A stretch of DNA of 64,000 nt from Deltaproteobacteria bacterium (GTDB lineage Bacteria > Myxococcota > Kuafuiibacteriia > Kuafuiibacteriales > Kuafuiibacteriaceae): the NCBI GenBank assembly GCA_016713425.1, contig JADJPE010000005.1, positions 992,001-1,056,000 of the forward strand, given 5' to 3'. Shown here in pieces: positions 63,301-64,000 of this stretch. The position numbers and the translations under genes are program-made. Within the stretch, counting starts at the first letter, position 1. Each line of letters opens with the position of its first letter. Below the pieces are notes generated by a model. It was not told the origin of the DNA. It saw only the letters and a list, made by a program, of their open reading frames with translations, and did no database searches.

Positions 63301-64000
63301 GGACCTCGCGTGTACGCCTCATCCCCGCGATGTTCAAGAAGGACCACAAGAGCCCGAAAACATCGCGCCCGAAACCGCGCTCGAATCCACACGCCAAGAT
63401 CACGTCGCGATCGTCGAGGTCGAAGTCCAAGCCCCTGAAGACCTTCCCTACGCCGTCGAGGGGAGAGCACTCCTTGGGCTCCTCTTCGAGCGCTCACTCG
63501 CCGACCTCCCCGGGGTCATTCCCATGATCGAGGGAACCGCCCCCTCACCCGGCTTCGCACAATGGAACGATCCCGGGGCCGTGCGATGGCAGCTCACCGT
63601 GTCCGACCGCGGCGGCCGCCAGGAGCTCGACCTCGCGAGCGCGCTCTGCATCGACCGCACGACCTGCGTCACCGCGACCGCGACCGGGGCACGGGCGCAA
63701 CTCGAACAATCGGTCAGTGCGCTGACGTCATCGATCGCGCGCCAACTCGGTCGTGCGCGCGCGCGCGAAGCGCAGCAGACGCACGCATCATCGATTTCGA
63801 AGGATGACTACGCGGTGCTGATGACGGGCCGAGCGGCCGCGGTACTCTACGGCTTCCTAAAGGTCGACCCGGCGGCGTTTGAAGATCGCCACCGCGATCC
63901 GCCCGTGCGCGCCGTCTTCCTGGACCCCAGCATCGAGCTCGCCCAGTGGATCCTTGGGCGAGTCCGATTCTCGCGCGAGGCCCCCGGTGCCGAGAACGCC
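63299..64000 (+). CDS. Unrecognised protein, 3' end outside window
   Basis: Open frame from ATG 63299 to the window end (234 codons). The sequence is protein-like throughout: VAIVEVEVQAPEDLPYAVEG, VIPMIEGTAPSPGFAQWND, a cysteine pair (LCIDRTTC), ARQLGRARAREAQQTHASSI and LKVDPAAFEDRHRDPPVRAV. No signal peptide is obvious. The mix of β-like front and helical DYAVLMTGRAAAVLYGF resembles Myxococcota proteins that continue into TPR repeats, but that is speculation. The start codon lies in CCATGG shared with the PBP1A start; the true start could be elsewhere. Confidence 0.6.
   Translation, partial: MDLACTPHPRDVQEGPQEPENIAPETALESTRQDHVAIVEVEVQAPEDLPYAVEGRALLGLLFERSLADLPGVIPMIEGTAPSPGFAQWNDPGAVRWQLTVSDRGGRQELDLASALCIDRTTCVTATATGARAQLEQSVSALTSSIARQLGRARAREAQQTHASSISKDDYAVLMTGRAAAVLYGFLKVDPAAFEDRHRDPPVRAVFLDPSIELAQWILGRVRFSREAPGAENA

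Overview
The window is GC-rich chromosomal DNA from a Gram-negative bacterium, most likely a member of the Myxococcota (former Deltaproteobacteria). The evidence is a kinase-like protein with C-terminal PEGA domains, a very large Ser/Thr kinase with cyclase-like, AAA and TPR regions, an AgmX/PglI-type C-terminal domain, a good σ54-type promoter match and many secreted lipoproteins with acidic or repetitive linkers. The lineage call is inference; there is no rRNA in the window. I see no tRNA, CRISPR array, insertion sequence or prophage.

Layout. 1-9.9 kb: the end of mfd, a PEGA pseudokinase, elbB, a small protein/lipoprotein pair, a Yip1-DUF2752 pair, radA, crcB/fluC and a frameshifted lipoprotein gene. 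10-19.2 kb: a membrane protein with an ExbD-like tail, mpg, a MESH1-like HD hydrolase, a metal-binding-like secreted protein, an O-antigen ligase/flippase pair, an FG-GAP lipoprotein and a DUF4242 protein. 19.2-36.6 kb: the giant kinase-ATPase-TPR protein, an EF-hand-like protein, a minus-strand flotillin module (small ORF, YqiJ-like OB-fold membrane protein, YqiK-like flotillin, 1755-residue AAA+ ATPase), a DUF938 methyltransferase and a repeat-rich protein. 36.6-47 kb: an RND adaptor and pump pair, an M23 peptidase behind a σ54-like site, a YegD-like Hsp70, an AgmX/PglI-domain protein and a response regulator. 47-52.9 kb: two divergent GNAT-nitrilase paralogues, epmA, a shortened SRPBCC protein and small proteins. 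53-64 kb: a secreted-protein cluster, a lipoprotein with a (Thr-Pro-Thr)n linker, a c-type cytochrome, malQ, a class A penicillin-binding protein and a gene running off the end.

Themes. The envelope dominates: peptidoglycan (PBP1A, M23), surface polysaccharide (flippase, ligase), efflux, flotillin membrane domains and many lipoproteins. Signalling and stress functions surround it (kinases, MESH1-like enzyme, response regulator, RadA, Mfd, Mpg). Two features run through the window. Several signalling or enzyme domains have lost key residues: a kinase without the DFG Asp, a cyclase-like domain without metal-binding Asp, and a nitrilase whose catalytic Cys is Gly. There are also many short tandem repeats. 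Most are in frame inside linkers or N-terminal leaders; three lie at or just after stop codons.

The strongest candidates for something under-described are the four-gene flotillin/OB-fold/AAA+ module and the divergent active/inactive GNAT-nitrilase pair beside epmA.
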